From Cryobacterium sp. PH31-L1 (lineage in GTDB: Bacteria; Actinomycetota; Actinomycetes; Actinomycetales; Microbacteriaceae): a stretch of 64,000 nt of DNA. Each line of letters begins with the position of its first letter. The stretch's first letter is position 1. The notes under the pieces are model-generated. The model was not told the DNA's origin. It was given only the letters and a program-made list of their open reading frames with translations, and did no database searches. Positions 17,703 to 26,498 of this stretch are shown here, in pieces. The stretch lies in NCBI RefSeq assembly GCF_030063145.1, contig NZ_JASISM010000003.1, positions 124,001 to 188,000 on the forward strand. Reading direction: 5' to 3'. The position numbers and the translations under genes are program-made.

Positions 17703-19022
17703 ATGAGCACCCCCGACTCCCACCTCAGCGACGAGTGGCGGAGGCCCACCCCCAGCGGGCCGAGCCTGCGCAATGACCTATGGGTCGGTCTGGTCCTGGC
17801 CGCCGCGACCGCCCTGAGTGTGTCTCTCACCCGCACCTCCGGCGTCTTCAGCGACTCCCCGGTCTGGCTCGTGGTGCTCTGGGTCGCACTCATCACCCTG
17901 CCGCTCGCGCTGCGTCGCCGCTGGCCCGAAATCGTGGCCCTCACGGCCTCCGTGGTCTTCGCCTCCGGCGCCATGCTCGAAGCCAGCGACCTGCTCTTCT
18001 CCAATATCTGCTTGTATATCGCCCTTTACTCGGTCGGGGCTTGGAGCCGCCACCGCGTCGCCGCCAAGTGGGTTCGAATCGCGATCGTGGCCGGCATGTT
18101 CATCTGGCTGTTCGCGCAACTGATCGTGCAGGCCAACCAGCTGACCATGATGCCCGACCTCTCCCGCGACGGCTTCTTCTCCCCCTACGCGGCGTTCGGT
18201 GTGTTGCAGGTCTTGATCAACCTGGTCTATTTCGGTGCGGCCTGGTACTTCGGGGAATCCGCCTGGAAGTCCGCGCGCAACGGGGCCGCCCTGAAGGACA
18301 GCACCGCCGAGCTCGTAGCCGAACGCGAGCGCACGGCCGCGCAGGCCCTCACCCTGGAACGGGTGCGCATCGCCCGCGAGCTGCACGACGTCGTCGCCCA
18401 CCATGTCTCGGTCATGGGTGTGCAGGCCGGCGCGGCCCGCCGCATTCTCTCGAGTGACCCCGAGCAGGCGGCCGACGCGCTCACCATCATCGAGCAAAGC
18501 GCGCGCAGCGCCGTCGACGAGCTGCACACCATGCTCGGAGCCCTGCGTGGCGACGATGCCCCCGGCATCGAACAGACGAGCCAGAGCAGCAGCACCCGCG
18601 GCATCGCCCAACTCGGCGAGCTCGCCGACGAATCCCGCACCGCCGGCGTCCCCGTGCGCCTCTCGATCGTGGGCGAGGAACGCACGATTCCCGCCACGAT
18701 CGGCTTGAGCATCTATCGCATCGCGCAGGAAGCCCTGACCAACACGCGCAAACACGCCGGCCCCGGCGTCAGCACCGACCTGCGCCTGCGCTACGAAGCG
18801 GATGCCGTCGAGCTCGAGATCACCGACGACGGCGTCGGTCCACGGCGACAATTCGCTGCGGCAGCTGCCAGTGGCACGAGCGCCGTGACCACCGGGCTCG
18901 GCCAGCGGGGCATGCGCGAACGGGTCGCTGCCGTCGGCGGCGAACTGCACCTCGGCGGACGACCGCGCGGCGGCTATCTCGTACGCGCGCGGTTTCCACT
19001 CATGAAACGAGAGACCGTATGA
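17703..19022 (+). CDS. Sensor histidine kinase (HisKA_3, NarL/LiaS-like class)
   Basis: A 439-residue membrane kinase. About four or five hydrophobic segments between residues 25 and 180 form a compact sensor without a large outer domain. A short coiled linker follows, then the dimerisation box RIARELHDVVAHH with the phospho-accepting H228, and a C-terminal ATPase domain with EALTNTRKHAG (N box), DDGVG (G1) and GLGQRGMRERV (G2). It phosphorylates the response regulator encoded next, whose start overlaps its stop (ATGA). The ABC exporter genes follow, so the system may sense membrane stress or a drug. The stimulus is unknown. Confidence 0.92.
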   Translation: MSTPDSHLSDEWRRPTPSGPSLRNDLWVGLVLAAATALSVSLTRTSGVFSDSPVWLVVLWVALITLPLALRRRWPEIVALTASVVFASGAMLEASDLLFSNICLYIALYSVGAWSRHRVAAKWVRIAIVAGMFIWLFAQLIVQANQLTMMPDLSRDGFFSPYAAFGVLQVLINLVYFGAAWYFGESAWKSARNGAALKDSTAELVAERERTAAQALTLERVRIARELHDVVAHHVSVMGVQAGAARRILSSDPEQAADALTIIEQSARSAVDELHTMLGALRGDDAPGIEQTSQSSSTRGIAQLGELADESRTAGVPVRLSIVGEERTIPATIGLSIYRIAQEALTNTRKHAGPGVSTDLRLRYEADAVELEITDDGVGPRRQFAAAAASGTSAVTTGLGQRGMRERVAAVGGELHLGGRPRGGYLVRARFPLMKRETV

Positions 19023-19717
19023 GTGAGCCGGCCGGTGTCCGCGTGCTACTCGTCGACGACCAGGCGCTCGTGCGCGCCGGGTTCCGCATCATTTTGCAGT
19101 CCGAGCCGGGTCTTCATGTCGTCGGCGAGGCCGCCGACGGCGCGGCCGCACTCGTTATGGCTCGAACGCTTCAGCCCGACGTCATCTGCATGGACGTGCA
19201 GATGCCCGGCGTCGACGGCCTCGCCGCCACCCAGTCCATCGTCGACGACCCGTCGATCCACGCCGCGGTGCTCATGCTCACGACCTTCGACCGCGAGGAC
19301 TACCTCTTTGCAGCGCTGCAACACGGCGCGAGCGGCTTCATCCTGAAGAACTCCACGCCCGAAGCGCTGATCGAGGCCGTTCAGGTACTCGCCCGCGGCG
19401 ATGCCCTGCTGGCACCCGATGTGACCCGGCGCGTGATTGAGCGGTGCGTGAACCCGGGCGGGGCATCCGTTTCACCGCTTGCCGCGGTGCCGAGCGAGCT
19501 CCAGGAGTTGACTGAGCGCGAGACCGAGGTGTTCGCGCTGCTGGCCCAGGGCCTGGCCAACGCCGAAATCGCCGCGCAGCTCTACCTCGGCGAGGCCACC
19601 GTGAAATCGCACGTCTCCAAGGTGCTGATGAAGCTGGGACTACGCGACCGCATCCAGGCCGTCGTCTACGCCTACGAGCACCGCGTGATCGTGCCCGGCG
19701 GCGCGCTCGAGACCTAG
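19019..19717 (+). CDS. LuxR/NarL-type response regulator
   Basis: A 232-residue regulator. The receiver domain has the acidic pair VDDQ near residue 13, the phosphorylation site D59 in CMDVQMPG, the conserved threonine in MLTTFD and lysine in ILKNS. The C-terminal GerE helix-turn-helix reads LTERETEVFALLAQGLANAE, with the recognition helix around ATVKSHVSKVL. It is translated from a start overlapping the kinase stop and should control nearby genes, most simply the ABC-2 exporter that begins 97 bases downstream. Confidence 0.93.
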   Translation: MSEPAGVRVLLVDDQALVRAGFRIILQSEPGLHVVGEAADGAAALVMARTLQPDVICMDVQMPGVDGLAATQSIVDDPSIHAAVLMLTTFDREDYLFAALQHGASGFILKNSTPEALIEAVQVLARGDALLAPDVTRRVIERCVNPGGASVSPLAAVPSELQELTERETEVFALLAQGLANAEIAAQLYLGEATVKSHVSKVLMKLGLRDRIQAVVYAYEHRVIVPGGALET

Positions 19718-19813
19718 CTCCACCGTGCGGCGGAGACCGGTTCACCCGCCAGACGGATGCGCCGGCTAACAGCCCCGCGCTACCGTGAAGGCACACGCAA
19801 TGAAAGGGCGGGC

Positions 19814-20698
19814 ATGCTCGACATCAGGGGAGTCACCAGGAGCTACGGCACGAGAGAGGTGCTCAGCGACGTGAGCTTCACTGTCGGGGACGGCCGCATG
19901 ACCGGTTTCGTCGGCGCCAACGGTGCCGGCAAGACCACGACGATGCGCATCATTCTCGGCGTGCTCTCGCCGGATACGGGCACCGTTCTCATCGACGGCG
20001 TGCCGGTCACCGCGAGCGACCGCCGCCGGTTCGGGTACATGCCCGAAGAGCGCGGCCTCTACCCGAAGATGAAGGTCGCCGAGCAGCTGGTGTACCTGGC
20101 GCGCCTGCACGGGCTGGTGCCGGCATCCGCTCGCCGCAATACTGCCGATCTGCTCGAGCGTCTCGGACTCACCGAACGCGCCGGCGACACCGTCGAGTCG
20201 CTCTCCCTCGGCAACCAGCAACGCGCCCAGATCGCCGCCGCACTCGTGCACGATCCCGAGTTTCTCGTGCTCGATGAGCCGTTCTCCGGCCTCGACCCCC
20301 TCGCGGTGGAGGTGGTGATGAGCGTGCTCGCCAGCTACGCCGCACGCGGCGCGCCCGTGCTGTTCTCCTCGCACCAGCTCGACATCGTCGAACGGCTCTG
20401 CGACGACCTCGTCATCATCGCCGACGGCGAGATTCGTGCCAATGGCTCGCGCGAAGCCCTGCGCGAGCAGCACAGCAGCCCCCGCTTCGAAATCCGAACG
20501 CAAGGCGACACGGGTTGGATCCGCTCGCAGCCGGGCATCACCGTGATCGACTTCGACGGGGATTTCGCCGTCTTCGAAGCCGAAACGGATGCCGCCAGCC
20601 AGGCCGTCCTGCAGCACGCGATCACGCTCGGCGCGGTACACAGCTTCAGTCAGCAGAGGCCCACCCTCGCCACCATTTTCAAGGAGGTCATCGCATGA
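19814..20698 (+). CDS. ABC transporter ATP-binding protein (ABC-2/NatA-like)
   Basis: A 294-residue ATPase. Walker A is GANGAGKT (residues 34-41), the signature is LSLGNQQ (130-136, a variant of LSGGQ typical of this subgroup), Walker B with the catalytic glutamate is EFLVLDEP (149-156), and the H-loop is in SSHQLDIVE. A C-terminal domain of about 70 residues resembles the DUF4162 extension of NatA-type exporters. The frame is open to 19757, but the ATG at 19814 follows AAAGGG and starts the fold. Its stop overlaps the permease start, so the pair forms one exporter. Confidence 0.92.
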   Translation: MLDIRGVTRSYGTREVLSDVSFTVGDGRMTGFVGANGAGKTTTMRIILGVLSPDTGTVLIDGVPVTASDRRRFGYMPEERGLYPKMKVAEQLVYLARLHGLVPASARRNTADLLERLGLTERAGDTVESLSLGNQQRAQIAAALVHDPEFLVLDEPFSGLDPLAVEVVMSVLASYAARGAPVLFSSHQLDIVERLCDDLVIIADGEIRANGSREALREQHSSPRFEIRTQGDTGWIRSQPGITVIDFDGDFAVFEAETDAASQAVLQHAITLGAVHSFSQQRPTLATIFKEVIA

Positions 20699-21807
20699 GC
20701 AATCTCTCACGTCCGGTGCACACCGCGCCCACCTTCGCCCGGAGCGTCTGGCTGGTCTCCAACCGGGAGATCACAGCGCGCCTCCGCAGCAAGTCCTTTC
20801 TCATCGCGACCGGAATTCTGCTGCTCATCTCCGTGGCGTCGGTCGTCGTCGGCAGTCTTCTCAGCCAGAACACGAGCCTGACCAAGGTCGCGGTGGTCGG
20901 CACGGCCATCAGCGTCGTCGAACAGACCGCGGCCTTCGACATCGTCGAATCCGACACGGTCAAGGAGGCCGAAGCGCTCGTGCGCGACGGCACGGTCGAC
21001 GCGGCCGTCGTGCCGTCCGGTAGTGCCGATTCGCTGCTCGGAATCACCGTGATCGGCCTCGACTCAGCGCCGAGCGACGTTCTCGGCACGCTCAGCGTGA
21101 GCCCCGACGTGGAGATTCTCGAACCGGCCTCGCAAGACGGGTTTCTCGCCTACCTCGTTGCCATTGGCTTCGGCATCATCTTTCTCATGTCGGCGACCAC
21201 CTTCGGCGCCACGATTGCCCAGAGTGTCGTCGAAGAGAAGCAGACCCGCATCGTCGAGATTCTCATGTCGACCATCTCGGTGCGGGCCCTGCTCGCCGGC
21301 AAGGTACTCGGCAACAGCCTCATGGCCTTCGGGCAGATCGTGGCCATCGGACTATTGGTCTCCGTGGGCTTGGCGGTGACCGGGCAGCGGGTACTGCTGG
21401 CCGATGTGGGCCCGGCCATCGTCTGGTTCGCCGTGTTCTTCGCCTTCGGATTCGTACTGCTCGCCTCGCTCTACGCGGCTACGGCCTCGATGGTGTCGCG
21501 GCAGGAAGACGTTGGCTCGGCGACCTCGCCGGTGCTGTTCCTCGTGATGGTCCCCTATTTTCTGGTGATCTTCTTCAACGACAACCCGCTCGTGCTGGCG
21601 ATCATGTCGTACGTTCCGTTCTCGGCTCCGGTCGGGATGCCGGTACGCATCTTCCTGGGCCAGGCCGAATGGTGGGAGCCCGCGCTCTCGCTGATCGTGC
21701 TGGTCCTCTCAACGATGGTCGTCATCCTGATCGGGTCGCGCATCTATTCCAACGCGCTGCTGCGGATGGGCGCCCGCGTCTCCCTGCGCGACGCCCTGCA
21801 CAAGTAG
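20695..21807 (+). CDS. ABC-2 type permease (NatB-like)
   Basis: A 370-residue permease. One hydrophobic helix near residue 35 is followed by an extracytoplasmic stretch of about 100 residues, then five or six helices in the second half, with EEKQTRIVEILMSTIS, the cytoplasmic coupling helix typical of NatB/YhfE-like exporters. It pairs with the preceding ATPase (ATGA overlap, AAGGAGG as ribosome site). Likely exports Na+, a peptide, or a drug; the substrate cannot be told. Confidence 0.88.
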   Translation: MSNLSRPVHTAPTFARSVWLVSNREITARLRSKSFLIATGILLLISVASVVVGSLLSQNTSLTKVAVVGTAISVVEQTAAFDIVESDTVKEAEALVRDGTVDAAVVPSGSADSLLGITVIGLDSAPSDVLGTLSVSPDVEILEPASQDGFLAYLVAIGFGIIFLMSATTFGATIAQSVVEEKQTRIVEILMSTISVRALLAGKVLGNSLMAFGQIVAIGLLVSVGLAVTGQRVLLADVGPAIVWFAVFFAFGFVLLASLYAATASMVSRQEDVGSATSPVLFLVMVPYFLVIFFNDNPLVLAIMSYVPFSAPVGMPVRIFLGQAEWWEPALSLIVLVLSTMVVILIGSRIYSNALLRMGARVSLRDALHK

Positions 21808-21842
21808 GGCGGACAGCCAGCCGAATGCGGGAGGATGGAGGA

Positions 21843-22907
21843 GTGACCCAACTCCATGATCTGTCCTCCCGCGGTTTCGCCTCCGACAACTACTCCGGAA
21901 TTCATCCGGAGATTCTGGAGGCGATGAGCCAGGCCAACGGCGCCCACCAGATCGCCTACGGCGAAGACGTCTACACGGCCCGGCTGCAGGAAGTCTTCGT
22001 GGCACAGTTCGGCGCGGGCGTCGAAGCTTTTCCGGTGTTCAACGGCACCGGCGCCAACGTCACCGGGCTGCAGTCGATGCTGCCGCGCTGGGGCGCCGTG
22101 ATCTGCTCGGCCACGGCACACATCCACAACGACGAGGGCGGAGCCCCCGAACACGTCGGCGGGTTCAAACTGCTGCCGGTGGTCACCCCCGACGGCAAGC
22201 TCACCCCCGAACTCATCGACCAGGAAGCCTGGGGCTGGGGCGACGAGCACCGCGCCCAGCCGCTCGTCGTGGCCATCACGCAGACCACCGAGCTCGGCAC
22301 CGCGTACACGGTCGATGAGGTGCGCGCCATCGCCGATCACGCCCATTCCAAGGGCATGACGCTGCACATGGACGGTGCGCGCATCTCCAACGCCGCCGCG
22401 AGCCTCGGGGTTCCGCTTCGGGCATTCACCCGCGACGCCGGTGTCGACGTGCTCAGCTTTGGCGGCACGAAGAACGGCATGATGCTGGGTGAGTGCATCG
22501 TGGTGCTGAACCCGGCGGCATCCACTGGTTTGAAGTTTCTGCGCAAGTCGAACATGCAGCTCTCCAGCAAGATGCGATTCGTCTCGGCGCAGCTCATCGC
22601 GCTGCTCGACGGCGACCTGTGGTTGCGAAACGCCTCCCACTCCAACGCGATGGCAGCCCGACTGCGCGGCGCTCTCGAAAACGCGCTCAACGACGGCACC
22701 ATCAACGGCCTGGCCTTCAGCCAGGCCACCCAGGCCAACGCCATCTTCGCCACCCTGCCGGCCGGCGTCGCCGACCGGCTGCGCGAGTCGTTCCGTTTCT
22801 ACGACTGGGACGCGTCGAAGAACGAGGTGCGCTGGATGTGCGGCTTCGACACCACAGAAGACGACATCGACCAGTTCGTCGCCGCGATCACCCGGGAACT
22901 GTCGTGA
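21843..22907 (+). CDS. Low-specificity L-threonine aldolase family protein
   Basis: A 354-residue PLP enzyme of the aspartate aminotransferase fold. The lysine that binds PLP is K210 in SFGGTKNGMM, and the HMDGARISNAA motif holds the aspartate and arginine contacts, both hallmarks of threonine aldolases. It splits L-threonine or L-allo-threonine to glycine and acetaldehyde. I prefer the GTG at 21843, seven bases after GGGAGGA; an ATG at 21825 in frame is the alternative. The stop overlaps the acyl-CoA ligase start (GTGA), an unusual pairing that suggests coupled expression. Confidence 0.87.
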   Translation: MTQLHDLSSRGFASDNYSGIHPEILEAMSQANGAHQIAYGEDVYTARLQEVFVAQFGAGVEAFPVFNGTGANVTGLQSMLPRWGAVICSATAHIHNDEGGAPEHVGGFKLLPVVTPDGKLTPELIDQEAWGWGDEHRAQPLVVAITQTTELGTAYTVDEVRAIADHAHSKGMTLHMDGARISNAAASLGVPLRAFTRDAGVDVLSFGGTKNGMMLGECIVVLNPAASTGLKFLRKSNMQLSSKMRFVSAQLIALLDGDLWLRNASHSNAMAARLRGALENALNDGTINGLAFSQATQANAIFATLPAGVADRLRESFRFYDWDASKNEVRWMCGFDTTEDDIDQFVAAITRELS

Positions 22908-24589
22908 CCTTCAAGGACCAGCCCTGGCTCTCCTCGTATGCGCCGGGCGTTCCCGGCACGATCGAGGAGACCACCGAAAGCCTCACCGACATGATGGAGA
23001 CCTCGGCGGAGCGGTTCGCACCGTGCGTCGCCCTGGACTTCTTCGGCGCCGCCACCACCTACGCCGAGCTCGGCGAGCAGATCTCCCGGGCCGCCAACGG
23101 CCTGCGCAAACTCGGCGTGAGCCCCGGCGACCGCGTGGCCTTGGTGCTGCCGAACTGCCCGCAGCACGTCGTCGCCTTCTATGCTGTGCTGCGTCTCAGC
23201 GCCATAGTGGTCGAGCACAATCCGCTCTACACCGACCGCGAGCTGCGCCACCAGTTCGAAGACCACGGTGCGAAGGTCGCGATCGTCTGGGACAAGGTCT
23301 ACGAGTCGGTGCGCAGTTTTCCGGGTGATATGGGGGTAGCGGATGTCGTCACCATCGACCTCACCCGCGCGATGCCGTTCTCCAAACGGCTGGCCCTCAC
23401 ACTGCCGATCAAGAAGGCCCGGGATGCCCGGGACTCCCTCACCGCCGGACCAGGAAAGGGCGCGATCAGCTGGGAGTCGATCGTGGGCGCCCGCAAGCTG
23501 CACCCCTCGCACCAGCGCCCGCTGCTGACCGACACCGCCGTGCTGCAGTACACGAGCGGCACAACCGGCACCCCGAAGGGTGCCATTTTGAGCCACTACA
23601 ACCTGCGTGCCAACGCCGCGCAGGGTTCCGCCTGGGTGGCGGGCCTCCGTCCCGGCGATGAAACGGTCTACGGTGTTCTACCCATGTTCCACGCCTATGG
23701 CCTCACCCTGTGCCTCACCTTCGCGATGAGCATCGGCGCCCGGCTCGTGCTGTTTCCGAAGTTCGATGAGAAGCTCGTGCTGGACGCCGCCAAGCATGCG
23801 CCGCCCACGTTCTTGCCGGCGGTGCCGCCGATCTACGACCGCCTGGTCACGGCCGCAGCGAAGAAGAAGGTGAGCCTGACGGGCATCCGCTTTGCGATTT
23901 CTGGCGCGATGAACTTGCCGGTGTCGATCGTTGAGCGCTGGGAGAAGGCGACCGGCGGACTGCTGGTCGAGGGCTACGGCATGACCGAGGCGTCGCCGAT
24001 CGTGGCCGGCAATCCGATCGGCCCGAGCCGTCGCCCCGGAACGGTGGGCGTGCCGTTTCCCAGCACCGATATTCGCGTCGTCGATCCCGACGACCCCACA
24101 GTTGAGCGCGGCTTCGAAGAAGAGGGCGAGCTGCTCGTTCACGGCCCGCAGGTCTTCTCGGGCTATTGGGACCGGCCCACCGAGAGCGCCCAGGCGCTGC
24201 TGCCCGGCGGCTGGCTGCGCACCGGTGACATCGTTCGGGTTTCCGCGGATGGTTTCATCACGGTCGTGGACCGCATGAAGGAGCTCATCATCACCGGTGG
24301 TTTCAACGTGTCGCCGTCCGAGGTGGAGGAAGCCCTGCTCTCGCATCCCGATATCAACGACGCGGCCGTGGTCGGCCTGCCGAGCGCGAACGGCGGCGAA
24401 GACGTGGTGGCCGTCGTCGTACTCACGCCCGGCACCGAACTCGATGTCGCAGCGGTGCGGGAGTACTGCCGCACCCGGCTGTCGGCCTACAAGGTGCCGC
24501 GTCGCATCGTGGAGGTCGACGACCTGCCGCGCAGCCTGCTCGGCAAGGTGCTGCGCCGCGAAGTGCGCAACCGCCTGCAGGGTAAATAG
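22904..24589 (+). CDS. Long-chain fatty acid--CoA ligase (AMP-binding) family protein
   Basis: A 561-residue adenylate-forming enzyme with the complete motif set: P-loop YTSGTTGTPKGA near residue 210, GYGMTEASP near 358, RTGDIV near 440, DRMKELIITGG near 455, and the C-terminal catalytic lysine in RSLLGKVLRRE. It should activate a fatty acid to acyl-AMP then acyl-CoA (FadD-like). It starts at a GTG inside the stop codon of the threonine aldolase gene. Chain length and pathway cannot be set from sequence. Confidence 0.9.
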   Translation: MTFKDQPWLSSYAPGVPGTIEETTESLTDMMETSAERFAPCVALDFFGAATTYAELGEQISRAANGLRKLGVSPGDRVALVLPNCPQHVVAFYAVLRLSAIVVEHNPLYTDRELRHQFEDHGAKVAIVWDKVYESVRSFPGDMGVADVVTIDLTRAMPFSKRLALTLPIKKARDARDSLTAGPGKGAISWESIVGARKLHPSHQRPLLTDTAVLQYTSGTTGTPKGAILSHYNLRANAAQGSAWVAGLRPGDETVYGVLPMFHAYGLTLCLTFAMSIGARLVLFPKFDEKLVLDAAKHAPPTFLPAVPPIYDRLVTAAAKKKVSLTGIRFAISGAMNLPVSIVERWEKATGGLLVEGYGMTEASPIVAGNPIGPSRRPGTVGVPFPSTDIRVVDPDDPTVERGFEEEGELLVHGPQVFSGYWDRPTESAQALLPGGWLRTGDIVRVSADGFITVVDRMKELIITGGFNVSPSEVEEALLSHPDINDAAVVGLPSANGGEDVVAVVVLTPGTELDVAAVREYCRTRLSAYKVPRRIVEVDDLPRSLLGKVLRREVRNRLQGK

Positions 24590-24596
24590 CCGGCGG

Positions 24597-25265
24597 CTAG
24601 CCGTGATTGGGGCAGTAGGACCGTAGTTGTTTTTGGTACAGAGTTTGCGGAAGAAAGTCCTGCATCTCACCCATGGTCGGCGCCGGCGCCGGCTGCCCAC
24701 ACACGAGCATGGTGGCGATCAGGCCATTCGTGGTTGTCGTGAGCAGGCCGGAGCCCACCTCGCTGCCGGAGCAGCTCAGGTCGAAGGCAACCTGAATCTG
24801 ATTGGTTTGAAAACCCATGATGGTTGTCCCCACGAGTGGAACAGACGGTTTCGCCGCCTCGAAGTCAACCTGCGGATGCCCCGGGTCCGTCGTCTCCGTC
24901 TGCCCGGTGCGTTCAAACTCCGCCAGCAGAAAATCCATCCACTCGGGCGTGAAATAGTCGCGGGATAGCAGATCGTCGCTGACAAGGCTCGAGAAATAGA
25001 CGAGCTCCGTGTCGATGGCGGTCTCAGTGCCATCGGCGGCGACGGTGAGCTCCCGGTGCCCAAGCAGGGCCGGCTCCGCTTCCTGCATCGGGTGCCAGGT
25101 CAGCTGTGCATCCGCTTGGCTGCAGGCGACCGGTTCCGGGCTCGAAACGGATGCCGTCGGCGTCACGTCCGCAGGAAAAAAGGCGCTGCAGCCCGACAGC
25201 GCGGCCACGATCGTGCCCGCCGTGGCCAGTACTCCGACGGAACGAGCGCTGGCGTGTTTCTTCAC
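24597..25265 (-). CDS. Hypothetical lipoprotein
   Basis: A 222-residue predicted lipoprotein. The N-terminus has KKH, a hydrophobic segment and the lipobox ALSGC (cysteine near residue 26). The mature part has no domain that I recognise; it contains several acidic, proline-rich stretches and two further cysteines near the middle and the end (DLSCSGSE, MLVCGQPA) that could form a disulfide. The frame is open to 25304, but the GTG at 25265 follows GAGGTGG and begins the signal peptide. Convergent with the acyl-CoA ligase gene, 7 bases away. Function unknown. Confidence 0.7.
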   Translation of the reverse strand: MKKHASARSVGVLATAGTIVAALSGCSAFFPADVTPTASVSSPEPVACSQADAQLTWHPMQEAEPALLGHRELTVAADGTETAIDTELVYFSSLVSDDLLSRDYFTPEWMDFLLAEFERTGQTETTDPGHPQVDFEAAKPSVPLVGTTIMGFQTNQIQVAFDLSCSGSEVGSGLLTTTTNGLIATMLVCGQPAPAPTMGEMQDFLPQTLYQKQLRSYCPNHG

Positions 25266-25391
25266 GGTCCCACCTCGGCTTATCGTCACATCACGTAATG
25301 ACACCCTAGTTGGAATAGTGCGCAGTCTGCAGCGTTATAGCCAGTGGGTCAGCGTAGCCCCGCCTACATTCCTCGATCAAAGGATTCGCCC

Positions 25392-25997
25392 ATGACCCTC
25401 ATCGTTGACCCCACCCAGGTAAACGCCACCCGTCGCGCCGACACCCAGTCGCCGCTCATCGAGATTCTGGCCGAGCGCTGGAGCCCCCGTGCCTACGACA
25501 AGAGCGCCGTCATCGACGAGGCCACCCTCACGACCGTGCTCGAGGCCGCACGCTGGGCGCCCTCAGGCAACAACGGGCAGCCGGCCCGCTTCATTGTGGC
25601 CCGCCGCGGTTCGGCCAGTTTCGTCAAGATCACCGACGCGCTGATGGGGTTCAACAAGGCGTGGGCCGATTCGGCATCCGTTTTGATCGTCAATGTGGCG
25701 CAGCTGCCGGCGGAGGGCGAACGCCAGAACCCCTGGGCGCGCTACGACCTCGGCCAGTCCGTGGCTCATTTGTCGATCCAGGCCCAGCACGAGGGACTGC
25801 ACACGCACCAGATGGGCGGATTCGACGGCGCGGCCATTGCCGCAGCCTTCAACCTCACCCCCGAGCAGGACGTCGTGACGGTCACCGCCCTCGGCGTACT
25901 CGGCGACGCTGCCACGCTCGCCCCCGAGCTGCACGAGCGCGAGATCGCCCCCCGCACCCGCAAGCCCCTCACCGAGCTGCTGCTCGCCGACGACTAG
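25392..25997 (+). CDS. Nitroreductase family protein
   Basis: A 201-residue flavoenzyme. The N-terminal RWSPRAYD, the FMN-binding WAPSGNNGQPARF block (about residues 55-68), and the DLGQSVAHLSIQAQHEGL helix are classic for NAD(P)H-dependent nitroreductase-like proteins. It probably reduces quinones or nitro compounds using FMN. AAAGGATT before the ATG at 25392 decides the start. Its last codons overlap the last codon of the convergent membrane-protein gene. Confidence 0.88.
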   Translation: MTLIVDPTQVNATRRADTQSPLIEILAERWSPRAYDKSAVIDEATLTTVLEAARWAPSGNNGQPARFIVARRGSASFVKITDALMGFNKAWADSASVLIVNVAQLPAEGERQNPWARYDLGQSVAHLSIQAQHEGLHTHQMGGFDGAAIAAAFNLTPEQDVVTVTALGVLGDAATLAPELHEREIAPRTRKPLTELLLADD

Positions 25998-26464
25998 CTC
26001 GCAGCGCGTGGCCCACGGAGTAACAGCGTCGGAATCAACGAACCGACGATGATCACGGCCGTGAGCCACGCGAGGTGTACGTCGATTGGGAACGGCCAAT
26101 ACATGGTCACTCCCACGCCGGCAAGGGTGACAATGAGTGCCCCCAGAGCCGGCCCCCATACTTTCTGCCATGCCACCACCAGGGCCGCGGCGGGAAGCCA
26201 GTAGGCGACTTGGCTGCCCGCGCCCATGCCCCGAACCATGTCGGCCGGTGCCAGAAGAAACGACACGGCGTCGACCCAGGGCCCGAAGAACATAGCGGTG
26301 CAGTGAAAAACCAGTGCAAGCCCGCTGGCGAACCCCACCACAGCCCATGGCCATCCCACACGCACCGAACGCTTTCGCAGCAGAGGGCGCCCCACCACGA
26401 GCCGCAGAATCGCGGAGGCGATGGCGAATGCCAGTAGCCCTCCCCAGAGGAACGGTTGATTCAC
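25994..26464 (-). CDS. Hypothetical integral membrane protein
   Basis: A 156-residue protein with about five hydrophobic helices and few charged residues outside the short loops (RKRSVR near residue 31). No family was recognised. The GTG at 26464 is preceded by GGAGGG at ideal spacing, which supports this as a real gene. The last bases overlap the nitroreductase stop on the other strand. Function unknown; hydropathy is the only guide. Confidence 0.6.
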   Translation of the reverse strand: MNQPFLWGGLLAFAIASAILRLVVGRPLLRKRSVRVGWPWAVVGFASGLALVFHCTAMFFGPWVDAVSFLLAPADMVRGMGAGSQVAYWLPAAALVVAWQKVWGPALGALIVTLAGVGVTMYWPFPIDVHLAWLTAVIIVGSLIPTLLLRGPRAAS

Positions 26465-26498
26465 AATTGTCCCTCCAGAGTGGGCCAGATGGGGGGGG

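Noticed and set aside
17778-18950. A 390-codon minus strand frame opposite the histidine kinase
   Set aside because: The kinase on the + strand has all catalytic motifs; the opposite frame has none.
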